Below are positions 47,827-57,574 of a stretch of 64,000 bases of DNA, in pieces (position 1 is the stretch's first letter; every line of letters starts with the position of its first letter). The stretch is from Diaporthe sp. PMI_573 (Eukaryota; Ascomycota; Sordariomycetes; Diaporthales; Diaporthaceae), in the NCBI GenBank assembly GCA_021399435.1, contig JAJTUP010000033.1, positions 248,001 through 312,000 on the forward strand, read 5' to 3'. The translations under genes were made by a program, and so were the position numbers. Under the pieces are notes generated by a model, which saw only the letters and a program-made list of their open reading frames with translations, had not been told where the DNA came from and searched no databases.

Positions 47827-48451
47827 TTTTGGCTGCTTTGGATGGGCGGTTAGAGGATACTGAGCATGGCAGCTGTATAGGAGGGTGTGAAAGCCACGTA
47901 CTTGTGCTCTTGGGGGTGTGGGGATGTGGCTGCCGGACTCTGCTTGCTTCCTTCAAGAGCATCTATCTGTAGCTGCCACTCTCATCGGGTGAAGTCAGAG
48001 TGGTGAGGATGGTTGGCCTGGTTGCCATTGGCCAATCGAGATTATGTAAGACCCTGGCAGTAGCTTCCCGCTCCTCTGCGGCCTGCTGCTCACTGCTCTA
48101 GGACCCCTGTCGATGCTGGCGTACCAGGCACGGTACCTAGGTATGTACTCCGTACCTAACAAGCCACGCTGGGCCGGCAGGGGTCCAAGAGGCCCCACGA
48201 GTCTTGGCAAATGGGCGACGTATCCAGAGCTCTTTGCTGTAAGGTAGAGAGAGTTCCAGGCTGTCCATCCACTTTCTGGGTGATGTGAAGGGCCAGCTAG
48301 TAGCAATTGCGACAACCTCATTCCTCCCCCCCCTCCTTCACCAGCAGTTGAAACCGTCAAATTGGTGGCTGCCACATGAACAACCAAGGCATAGCTGTCA
48401 CCTTCACCGTTTTCCTTTGCCCGCGCAAGTAGGCGCTTGTTGTTGTTAAAG
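47827..48451. promoter_or_regulatory. Shared divergent promoter, NUO9.5 and WBP1
   Basis: 625 bp between the two ATGs. At its centre, TACCTAGGTA (48134-48143) and TACTCCGTAC (48146-48155) lie three bases apart, about 300 bp from either start. A regulatory role is inferred. Confidence 0.5.
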
Positions 48452-50046
48452 ATGAAGCTCGTCCTTTCTTTTCTTCTGCTGGCCCTGGCAGCTATTACGC
48501 AAGCTGCCAGCGCCACGGGCGATCGCCTCTTGAGCATCTGGGAGGATGTCGAGGACCAGAAGCTCTACTCCAAGTTCATAGGAGACCTGGAGAGTATGCA
48601 GAACCTCAATCTAACTGTCAAGAGCTTGCAATGGCTGACTCGGTTTCTCTGCAGGGCGAGGCTACAAGATCACACATGCGACCCCCAAACAGGAGGACCT
48701 GAGGCTGGACCACCTGGGCGAGAAGACCTTTGACCACCTCGTCATCTTCCCGACGAAGTCAAAGGGTGAGGGAAAAGCCCAACCACCCCCCCCCCCGGAA
48801 TTGCCAGTGCAACCATGCTAACAGGGCAATGTCCCAGGACTTGGCCCCAACCTGACTGCCCAGAAGATCCTCGACTTCGTCGACGCCGGCGGCAACGTCC
48901 TGCTTGCCCTGAGCGCCACGCAGCCCGTCCCCACCTCCCTGAATGCTCTGCTCCTCGAGTTGGACATCCACATCCCCGCCGAGCGAACCGGTCTAGTTGT
49001 TGACCACTTCAACTACGATGCCAAGTCCGCCGCCGACCTCCACGATGTCATTCTCATGCCCACTCCTGGCGACTACCGAGACGACACAAAGAACTACTTC
49101 GGCAGCGGTGGCAAGAAAGACCTGCTTGCTTTCCCTCGCGGTCTCGGCCACACCCTGGGCAATGGTCCCCTCCTGACCCCTATCCTGAAGGCACCCCGGA
49201 CAGCCTACATCTACAACCAGAAGGAGCAGTCTGAGGTTGTTGACGAGGTCTTTGCTTCCGGCGAGCAGCTGTCGCTCGTCTCCGCCTTCCAGGCCCGCAA
49301 CTCTGCTCGCTTCACCGTTGTCGGCTCTGCCGAGATGTTCCAGGACAAGTGGTTCGACGCCAAGGTCAAGCGCCCGGGCGACAGCGAGGCAGTCGAGGCC
49401 TGGAACCTGCAGTTCGCCCGACGCGTCAGCGCCTGGACATTCCACGAGATCGGACACCTGCGCGTCAACCACGTTGAGCACCATCTGGCCGAGGAGGGGC
49501 CCCTGGCCAACGTCTCCAACCCGTCTATCTACCGTGTCAACAACAATGTCGTATGTAGCCACCCACCACCCAGCCTGGCGTGGAGCCGCGCAGCTGACAC
49601 GTCCCTTTTTCTAGACTTACGAGATCTCCATCTCCGAGTGGGTCTGGGACAGATGGTGGGACTTCAAGGTTCCCGAGGGTGACGAGCTGCAGCTCGAGTT
49701 CAGCATGCTGTCCGCCCTGCACCGTATCCCCGTCAAGAAGATCAAGCGTGCCTCGTCCGAGACCGCGGGCATCTTCCGCGTGACCTTCAGGGTCCCCGAC
49801 CACCATGGCGTCTACAACTTCATCGCCAACTACAAGCGCCCATTCCTGTCCAACATCGAGGAGAAGCGCTCCGTGACCGTCCGCCACATGGCCCACGACG
49901 AGTACCCTTACAGCTACGAGATCCCTGCCGCCTGGCCCTACTTGGCCAGCATTGGTGTCACCTGCGTGGGCTGGATGGCTTTCGTCGCCATATGGATGTT
50001 CAACAAGCCCGCACAGCAGGCTACTGACGCCAAGAAGAAGCAGTAA
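48452..50046 (+). CDS. wbp1: Oligosaccharyltransferase 48 kDa subunit (Wbp1/OST48)
   Basis: Subunit of the ER complex that transfers the glycan to Asn in N-glycosylation. Four exons (48452-48593, 48655-48765, 48838-49550, 49615-50046) join to 465 aa, with introns of 61, 72 and 64 bp. A signal peptide (about 1-22, LVLSFLLLALAAITQAASA) precedes GDRLLSIWEDVEDQKLYSKF. The joins read LERRGYKITHATPKQEDLRL, KSKGLGPNLTAQKILDFVDAGG and NNNVTYEISISEWVWDRW. The C-terminal transmembrane helix (YLASIGVTCVGWMAFVAIWMF) is followed by a short cytosolic tail ending KKKQ, which fits the KKxx ER-retrieval signal. The ATG at 48452 is the first in frame. Confidence 0.95.
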
Positions 50047-51896
50047 ATGGGGTAGTTATCTTCAGCCATGGAAGTATTTGGCATTTTCGCAGTCTTACGG
50101 TGGCTGGATCTGGAGGTAATGGGTCTGGCATCCTGTGTGTGTATGTACAATACCTCGGGATAAGGGTCCCAATCGGGGCGGACCCGGGTTCACAAAAAGT
50201 CGAGAGGGTCAATAAACGAGCATTATGATTTTGACTACCTATCGAGGCCCTTCCTGTGACTGGTCTCGATGTTTGCCAAGTATTCGCGGATTCTGGGATC
50301 ACGGACATCGCACGTCGACCAAGCAAATAAATAATGGCCGTTCCTGCAAGCAGATATTTGCACATCGTGAGCAATATTCAGAGGTTTTGACGGACATCCG
50401 AGCTCGTGCTAGAGACCGAAGAATGGGGCGATTTATTCCAAGACGAAACCAAAACTTATGGGTGGTGTGCCCTGCCGCTGCGTGTAGTGTGCATGGGAAT
50501 AGTACAAAAGTGGTGCGAGTCTTGGTATGAACTGTGGCGCATGCTCGTGTCTCATAGATGGGCTGTGATGGATGGCTCGACATGACAAAAGAGGGACGGG
50601 GAGGAAAACAACTTCATGTGCCCTCAGATTAGCTCTCTTGGGTTCTCAACGACAACCGTCGCCAGAAGGCGCCCCCCAAAAGGGGAGCGCAACGGCTTCT
50701 GCTGCCTGCAAATTTGGCTTTTTGGACCTTGAAGTCATCACCGAGCTGAAGTTGTTTTAACGTAGTTGTCTCCCACCAGAGCCAACCGCTTGGAAGGCAT
50801 CGCCATTCCGCGACACGTCTCGCCAAGGGGTGAAATGCCTCGCCGCATCCGATTGAAAACTAATTATTTGAAAACCGTCACCGGCGGCCGCCAAGAAGAT
50901 GGAGCACATGCCTCTGGTCAGCTTGCTGGTTTGTCGTCATGGCGGCCAAGGCGTCCATTCCAATGGGGATTGTGTAAGGGGAAGGCGAGATGACTAGCAA
51001 GAGTGGATGGAGGGAGACAGTATGTTTTTTTGTTTTGTAAGAAAAAAATGTCTGCTCAGATCTCTGTTCTTTGTGGACTGTGTCATGTCGCATCGGCAAG
51101 CATGAGAGCAAACGCCGAGGATCAACAAGTGGGAAAGCTCATCCCTGGTTTGTATCTTCATGGCAGGCTTGAGGTTGGCTCCCACTTGAGAACCAGGCTG
51201 TGAGGAATGGAGAGAAGAGGACGTGGGAAAAGCGGTTCCATGGGAGTTCCATGAGAGCAGGTTGCTTCCACGTTGGTGTGCGTGCTCTTATCGAGGAGAC
51301 TGCCCCGCAAATCGAGGTCGTCATGGACATCGATGCGCATGATGTGTATGCTCGCATGAGGACCATGCTGTCCCAAGACGCAGGCGAAAAGAAGGATCAG
51401 GTAAAAACATGCCACATCGATACAGTGGTTTGCCCAAAGCTCTGGACACTGTTGCAATACTTGGGTAGAATCAAGACGATCGAGGACTGTCAGATCGGTT
51501 CACTTGCTAATCATTGAAGTTTCGACGAGTAGAAACGAGGAGTCGAAAGTCCAAGTTGTCAGCCAGCTGACAGAGTGAGGTGAAGGTGTGGCCTGGATTG
51601 CGCCGGGACGCGTTGCAAACGCGGCAAAGGACGTTCCACTAAGGCTCGCTCGAGGCTGAAGGAGGACGGCGCTAACAGGCACCCCACCTCCGCCTGAACC
51701 TTGGCTGCTCTCCGACTCGCCAGCAATTATTTTACTCCACAGCAGCTTTGCAAGGCTGAGATGGATGGGTGCGACTGCCGTTCTTCCCGCATGCGTACAT
51801 CAAACCACACCCACCGCCCATGCCCTTGACATCTCAACCGTCCTCCCCCCATAATACCCCCTCTCTTCACCCTTTAAGCCTGGACAGACTTTCAAG
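50047..51896. other. Intergenic upstream of ISY1
   Basis: 1.85 kb between WBP1 and ISY1. The last ~70 bp before the ISY1 ATG is strongly pyrimidine/C-rich (CCCCCTCTCTTCACC), a common fungal core-promoter trait. No gene is recognised. Confidence 0.5.
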
Positions 51897-52736
51897 ATGG
51901 TATGCGCCCCAAGCCCCTTCCTCAGACCGAACAGGACCCCCAACTAACCAAACCCCCTCCCCCTTCCACAGGCGCGAAACTCAGAAAAAGCCCAGTCGAT
52001 GCTCTTCCGCTTCCGCGAGGCCCAGGCCGCGGACCTAGGAATCATCGACGCGGGCCGGACGCGGCGGCCAAAGCTCATAACGGAGCAGGACTCGATCCCG
52101 AACTGCGAGAAGTGGCGCGGCCAGGTGCTCAAGGAGATCAGCCGCAAGGTCTCCCGCGTGCAGGACCCTGCCCTGAGCGACTACCAGATCCGCGACGTCA
52201 ACGACGAGATCAACAAGCTCATGCGCGAGAAGTACATGTGGGAGGTGCAGATCCGGAACCTGGGCGGGCCGAACTACATGCGGGGCGGGGGTGGCGGCGG
52301 CGGCGGCAAGATGTACGACGAGCAGGGGAGGGAGATACCGGGCGTGGGCAACAAGGGGTACAAGTACTTCGGCCGGGCGAGGGAGCTCCCGGGTGTCAAG
52401 GAGCTTTTCGAGGCGGCCGCCAAGGCGAGGTCCGACGCGAGGGGGGACGGCGACAGGACGCTCGACGCGAGGGACGACCTGCGCAAGGTCGTCGACGCCG
52501 CGTACTACGGTTACGCGCCCGACGAGGAGGACGATGAGCTGCTGGCGTACGAGCAGGCCAAGGAGGCGGCGGCGTTCGAGAACCTGGCCAAGACGGGCAG
52601 GAAGGACGTACCACCGGACTGGGAGCCGCTGCCGGGCGACGCTGGGGACGGCAGGGGCTGGGAGCTCCCGACCGTCGACGAGGTGCAGGAGGAACTGATA
52701 GATCGCAGGAGGAGGAAGCTTCTCGATCAGTTCTGA
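51897..52736 (+). CDS. isy1: Pre-mRNA-splicing factor Isy1
   Basis: Isy1 is a Prp19-associated (NTC) spliceosome protein acting during the first catalytic step. Exon 1 is only the ATG (51897-51899), directly followed by a GTATGC donor. The intron, 51900-51971 (72 bp), ends in CCACAG. Exon 2 (51972-52736) continues ARNSEKAQSMLFRFREAQAA, giving 255 aa. Family landmarks are MARNxEKAQSMLxRFRE, the RRPKLITE(Q)DSIPNCEKWRGQ segment, DYQIRDVNDEINKLMREKYMWE, GYKYFGRARELPGVKELF and the C-terminal basic end ELIDRRRRKLLDQF. A Gly run (RGGGGGGGGK) interrupts the middle. An internal Met at 51999 would lose the conserved MARNSEKAQS start. Confidence 0.95.
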
Positions 52737-52970
52737 TGATGCCATTGGGGGATCTGCTTCTCGTTTCTTACGCTACGCTTTGCATTTTTCGGAGTCGGTG
52801 GTTGTCAGGGTTACTGAATTTCTAGAATACCATTTCCAAAGCCAACATGCTAATGTACTCGATCCATCCTGCGTCAATCTACAACCATGTGCCAAACGCC
52901 GTGCCCGTCCTGGGCGTAGAAAATACTCAATATGTTGCGAATGTGGATCCATGCCAGAGCTCTCCAGCGC

Positions 52971-54788
52971 TTAGCACTTGCCCTTCCAGTTCTCCTTGAC
53001 CCAGTTCGCCACCATGTCCGTGAAGGCAGCCTCGTCCCACAGCTGGACATCTGTCTCGTTATAGTCGCCACCACTGAACTTCAGAGCCATGATGACCCAG
53101 GGCGTGATAAAGTCGGTGAACACCAGGTCCACAGTCTCTGGTTCGCCTCCTGGCGGCATGCCAATTTCTGCTTGGATGCAGTTTGGCTGTGTGTGGAAGT
53201 TGATAGGAGCATGCACAGCATCATCACCATCGGTTCCAATGTCGTCCTTTGTCGTGTATCCACTGATAAGGTCCGGCTTCCCTTGGGAATCTCCCAGTGG
53301 CTTCTGCTCATCAACATGCAGCATACGTTCCGCGGGGGCCGGGTTCGGATAGATAATATCCTCGGTTATGTGCCACTGCTCAGGTGGGCCCATCATCCTC
53401 GCGTCGAAGGCGGGCCGGTCGAGGATCTGACCTTTGCTGTTCAACAGGGGCAACACCTTCTTTGCGGCGCTGTAAGGCACCTCAGGGATATAGGCCATCT
53501 TGCTTTGGAAAGGAGAGACGATATATGTGGTGTCAATAGTGAAAGGGCCCTTGAAAATGTCGAAACGGATGGCACCGGTATTGATGATAGCAAGCCTTGG
53601 GATGTCCTTGCGCGATTCCTTGGCGACAACGTCAGGCAGCACCTGTTGGTCGAGCAACGTGAAGACGCTGTCGTTGCTGGGATATTTCGTCCTAGCCATC
53701 CAGTAATCCTGAGGCGCGCAGCCAAACTTCTGGTCCAGGTCCAGAGCCGTCCGAGCCTCGGCGATACTCTTGCTGACATTGCGTCCATGCTCCGTGGGAA
53801 ACGTGGACTCGTTGAGTCCCGTGTGATAATAAAGGCCCAGCAGGTTGTTGTCGATGTACCTCCTGTTGAAAGACACAGCCGCCGTCTCCACGTGCCCTGG
53901 CTTTTGCGCAATACCGTCGATGGACATCCACCCGATGGTCTCAAAGTATCTCCCGCTCGCGATCCCAAAAGTCTTGGCGTCCAAGCTGATGGCGTCGCGA
54001 ACATGGGCGTGGCCCGCAAAGAAGGCGATTGGGGTGAACCAGTTTTGCTTCCTAATCTCGTTGTATATCTGTTTGATCTCTTCCATCCGCAGGCCGATGT
54101 GTCCAACCACCACGAAGACATCAGGCTTTTCTCTGATGGCGTTCTGGAACCACTGTTCCTTGATGGTGTTGGAAACGGGCTGGACGATGGTGTTGTTGGC
54201 GTTTCCTGTGAAGTCGAACAGGAACCCGAAAGCCACGACGTCCAGCTTCTGATTCTTGGTCTGGAACTTCTTGTACCTCGGCGCCATGGGCACAGCCTCG
54301 CCGGTCTTTGGGTCAATGTAGTCCAGGTTGGAGGCCAGATAGCTGTTCTTGAAGTTGGGCACGGTCTGGTTCCACTCGCGGGTGGCGGTATCACCTAGAT
54401 AGAGCTCGTGGTTTCCGGTGCAAATGATATCGACGTCCTGCTCCTTGAATATGTCATATGTGTACTGACCCTTGGGCCGGGATGCGTCGTACAGGCCGTT
54501 GCCCTCGACGCGGTCTCCGGTGTCGATAACAAGCAGGTCGACGCCCTGCTCGTCGGCCTTGTTGCGCATATGATGGGCGAAGGAGACATAGTCGCCCCAG
54601 TCGGCCGAGTATTGGGACTCTTGCAAGTGGCCGCCGTGCCAGCCATGGGTGTCGGTCGTGTGGAGGAAGTTGAGCTGTGCCCACTGGAGATTGCGCATGG
54701 GGGCGGCGACGGGTCTCGCAGCACTGGGCTGCATGGCATGAGCGGCAGCCGCGAGCAAGCCGCCAGCCAGGAGGGTTCTGGAGATCAT
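52971..54788 (-). CDS. Secreted/vacuolar calcineurin-like metallophosphoesterase
   Basis: A 605-aa intronless frame with a signal peptide (about 1-18, ISRTLLAGGLLAAAAHAM). It has the full dimetal phosphoesterase motif set: D46-x-H48 (HTTDTHGW), D89-TGD-R (VIDTGDRVEG), GNHE (125-128), H230 (VVVGH) and the GHAH pair H260/H262. The order matches 5'-nucleotidase-type and yeast YHR202W-type proteins. Several Asn-x-Ser/Thr sites (for example EWNQT, ANNT, LNEST) suit a secretory protein. There is no C-terminal membrane helix; the end is VKENWKGKC. Phosphate-ester hydrolysis in the vacuole or outside the cell is inferred; the substrate is unknown. It is convergent with ISY1 (234 bp apart). Confidence 0.88.
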   Translation of the reverse strand: MISRTLLAGGLLAAAAHAMQPSAARPVAAPMRNLQWAQLNFLHTTDTHGWHGGHLQESQYSADWGDYVSFAHHMRNKADEQGVDLLVIDTGDRVEGNGLYDASRPKGQYTYDIFKEQDVDIICTGNHELYLGDTATREWNQTVPNFKNSYLASNLDYIDPKTGEAVPMAPRYKKFQTKNQKLDVVAFGFLFDFTGNANNTIVQPVSNTIKEQWFQNAIREKPDVFVVVGHIGLRMEEIKQIYNEIRKQNWFTPIAFFAGHAHVRDAISLDAKTFGIASGRYFETIGWMSIDGIAQKPGHVETAAVSFNRRYIDNNLLGLYYHTGLNESTFPTEHGRNVSKSIAEARTALDLDQKFGCAPQDYWMARTKYPSNDSVFTLLDQQVLPDVVAKESRKDIPRLAIINTGAIRFDIFKGPFTIDTTYIVSPFQSKMAYIPEVPYSAAKKVLPLLNSKGQILDRPAFDARMMGPPEQWHITEDIIYPNPAPAERMLHVDEQKPLGDSQGKPDLISGYTTKDDIGTDGDDAVHAPINFHTQPNCIQAEIGMPPGGEPETVDLVFTDFITPWVIMALKFSGGDYNETDVQLWDEAAFTDMVANWVKENWKGKC

Positions 54789-55698
54789 GTTGGGCTCGGC
54801 TGTGCTCTACCGGGTGAAGCAGGGTATCTGGGATCTGGGAGTCGTTGGGAGGGTGGGCGAAGCTATTTGTTATGCTTCCGCATTCAAGCTGGTGTCAGAT
54901 CACTCATGGTCCCCAAGCGTGCGGCAGATCACGGTGGTAGCAGCAACAGCGGCATCAGACCTGAATCAGTTCAGGGCTTGTGGCGAGAGCTTGATGGGCC
55001 AGTGAGCTTCTTGGGCAGGAGCTGTCGGTGTGCAGGATGGCAGTCAGGTGAAGGAAGGTGTTGGAGCATGGACAGCAGCAAGAGGTACGTACCTTCCTGG
55101 TGGGGCCTACAGATCCATACACTAACCGGATCCGCTTTAGCAGAATGCGACGTGATGGACCCTTGATGTAATAAGGGTCCTGCTGCGGTCCGGGGTAGAA
55201 TCTCCGTACAAAAGCCTCCTGGAACCCCTCGTCTGGCAGCCTGGCCGCATGATCTATCAGGCACAGTAGCCCTACTAATAGTAGGTACATGAGTCTTTGC
55301 CACCCAACACCCGCGAGACGCTCATGGCCTCACAAAAGTAGAGAGTCTAGAGAGTCTGGAGAGTCCAGACCTTTCCGATTCGCCATCGAGCCTCGAGGCA
55401 GTTTTCTCTTCCCGTCCTGCCGTCCAGCCCACCCTGAAGTGTTGCCGCATGGCATTTGGCCTCACTTTGAAGTTACCCAATCCTTCTCTCCCCCTTCTTT
55501 TCTCGAGATCTCTACACCCTGACCAAGCCCTGCGATATCAAGCCCTGGGCCCCCACGGATCCCACGGATCTACCACATACCATTCATCCACGAGTCCGTG
55601 GGGTTCGCGTGCAACGCCTGCCGGCTTGTGTCGCGCTAGGTTAGGCGGTGGTTGAGCCTGGAGCCGCACGCGTCCTTGTTCATGAGCAACATACATAC
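54789..55698. promoter_or_regulatory. Divergent promoter, phosphoesterase and GATA gene
   Basis: 910 bp between the two starts. It contains short direct repeats (AGAGAGTCT/AGAGAGTCTGG near 55,340-55,362 and GGATCCCACGGATC near 55,557). No gene is recognised. Confidence 0.45.
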
Positions 55699-56616
55699 AT
55701 GTCTTCATTCCCTCTACCAATACGTCCCACCGTCCCACCACAGCAGCGACAGCATCAGGAACAACAGCCACAGCCAGAGCCCCCGCCCCCGCCCCCGGCA
55801 GCTGTCGCTTCTGATCCGCTGCCGTCCATTGACGAGGAGGGGCCTGCCCCCGTCTCCCCCCGCCCTGCCGCCGACGAGACCATCATCTCACAAGTCGCAA
55901 AATGGGTCGACACCACCTCGGGCCTGCAGCCCTCCGAAACCCACCAGTTCTGGCTCAATGACTCCAGTATAGCAGAGAACCTCTTCACCGTGAGTCTTAT
56001 TGTCTGGATCATCCTCCCAAACCACTTACTACGCTGTCACGCCCCCTCTGCTTTGGGAAACGTCCAGTCTTGCTGACCCCCGAGCCAGATTCATCGCAGC
56101 ACAAGACACCTGCTGGATTTCACCAGTTCCATAATAGGAAACGATGAGCCTTTCATGGGCCAGCGCCCCGTCCCGGTAATGAGTGACGGGGACATCCTGT
56201 TCATGACCCAGCTGTCGAGCGACATCACCCGCGGCGTCGGCAGCATCTCCGCCATCAGGCACCACGGCCTGCAGGCCGCTAGGAAGCGCAAGACCCGGCC
56301 CGACGGCACCCACCGCGACGACGCCATCAAGCGCGTGCACTCGGGCTCAAGATCCCTGCTGCATCATCACCACCACTCACGACATCACCACGACCACCAC
56401 CGCACTCACTCGCACAGGGCCGGCAGCAGCAACAGCGACGCGGGCGACGCCATGTCCTGTTGGAAGTGCGGCCGCGCCGACACCCCGGAGTGGCGCAAGG
56501 GGCCGGACGGTGAGGCCCTGTGTAATGCTTGCGGCCTGGTCTATGCGAAGCAGAGGCGGAGGGGCAAGAGCAGAGCTACGCATCACTCGCACCATTCGCA
56601 GTCGGGGCCAACATGA
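55699..56616 (+). CDS. GATA-type zinc-finger protein
   Basis: Two exons, 55699-55989 and 56089-56616, join across a 99-bp intron (SSIAENLFT to IHRSTRHLLDF) to 272 aa. The N-terminus is Gln/Pro-rich (about 15-40). The central helical part (about 75-155) has no assigned domain. A His-rich stretch (about 185-210) precedes one zinc finger: C221-x2-C224-x17-C242-x2-C245 (CWKCGRADTPEWRKGP, then ALCNACGLVYAKQRRRGKSR). The TPEWRKGPDG core resembles WC-2 and NsdD/SUB-1 fingers, but the 17-residue loop matches the AreA class. A DNA-binding transcription factor is the likely role. Assignment to the NsdD/SUB-1 group is possible but not shown. The first ATG in frame is used. Confidence 0.85.
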
Positions 56617-56801
56617 GAGCACCCGGCAGGCGTCAGGACGCCGCCCTGACAAGAGGTCCACGAGCGGGCAATGCGGTGGTACCTCCTCCCCGACCCCACC
56701 GCGCGGCATTTCTCATCCTAGTCACGGCCACAAAGGCTAGGGCGTCCAAGACAATGACGGCAGAAGGCATTGGCGGTGTTCACATTCATGAACGTCGAAT
56801 C

Positions 56802-56846
<45 letters not shown>

Positions 56847-57574
56847 CCTTTTCTTTCCCGCATACATTTATCGTCCAAAAGAGGGTCGTGTCGTTACAAC
56901 CCATCAAGTAAGAGTATACATTTACAGAAACAAGAAGAGAGCCACAGACAGAGAGCGACCTGAAGCAGGGCTCAGAACTTGCTTCACACATGCACGGAAA
57001 GGGACGGGCGTTTACAGGATTTGAGAAGCTGGCTCACGAAAATGAGCTGCTGTGCTAATATGGTCATGCTTTCATGCCGCGCCGGACAAACACATGCGTA
57101 TACCCGCCACAAGCAATCAGAGTAGCCGTTGAAGCTCGTTGCAGTCATTGTGCAACACAGGTTCAAATAACACATTGTCCGCTAACCCCGCCCTGAGACT
57201 CAATTTTGGCTTTCACTGCGAAACACCAAATAAATAGCTATGGTATCGGTGAGTTGTGTAACACTCGTTCCTCTCATCAGACTGTCTTCAAGCAGATGAT
57301 GGCCGAGTGAAGGATTGTGTCCGTATTCTTGAATTGTCTTGATATCTCTGCTACCAAAGGGAAAGTCACCAATAACCCCAAGTCGTGGGCAGGTGGACTT
57401 CGACGCGATTAACACATTTTCCAATCCAGCCATCCCGGTCCCTTGTTGCCTGGTCATAAGTTATATATCACGGTCAGGTCCCCCCCCCACATAACACATA
57501 ACGGCTCACCCCAATACATCATGTTCAACCGAGGTGTTCGGCAGGCTACGCCGTGGGGACCATATCAATCAACC
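56617..57574. other. Convergent intergenic region with long poly-T
   Basis: 3' flanks of the GATA gene and the 1,090-aa gene. It contains the 44-T run (56803-56846). No gene is recognised. Confidence 0.5.
56803..56846. repeat. Poly-T tract of 44 bases
   Basis: An uninterrupted run of 44 T, followed by CCTTTTCTTTCCC. It is far longer than any other homopolymer in the window (next longest 14). Confidence 0.95.

Noticed and set aside
52035..52745. 236-codon antisense frame over ISY1
   Set aside because: It mirrors the GC-skewed codons of ISY1, which has clear family motifs on the plus strand.
52932..54398. 488-codon antisense frame over the phosphoesterase
   Set aside because: The minus strand carries all metallophosphoesterase motifs; the plus frame has none.
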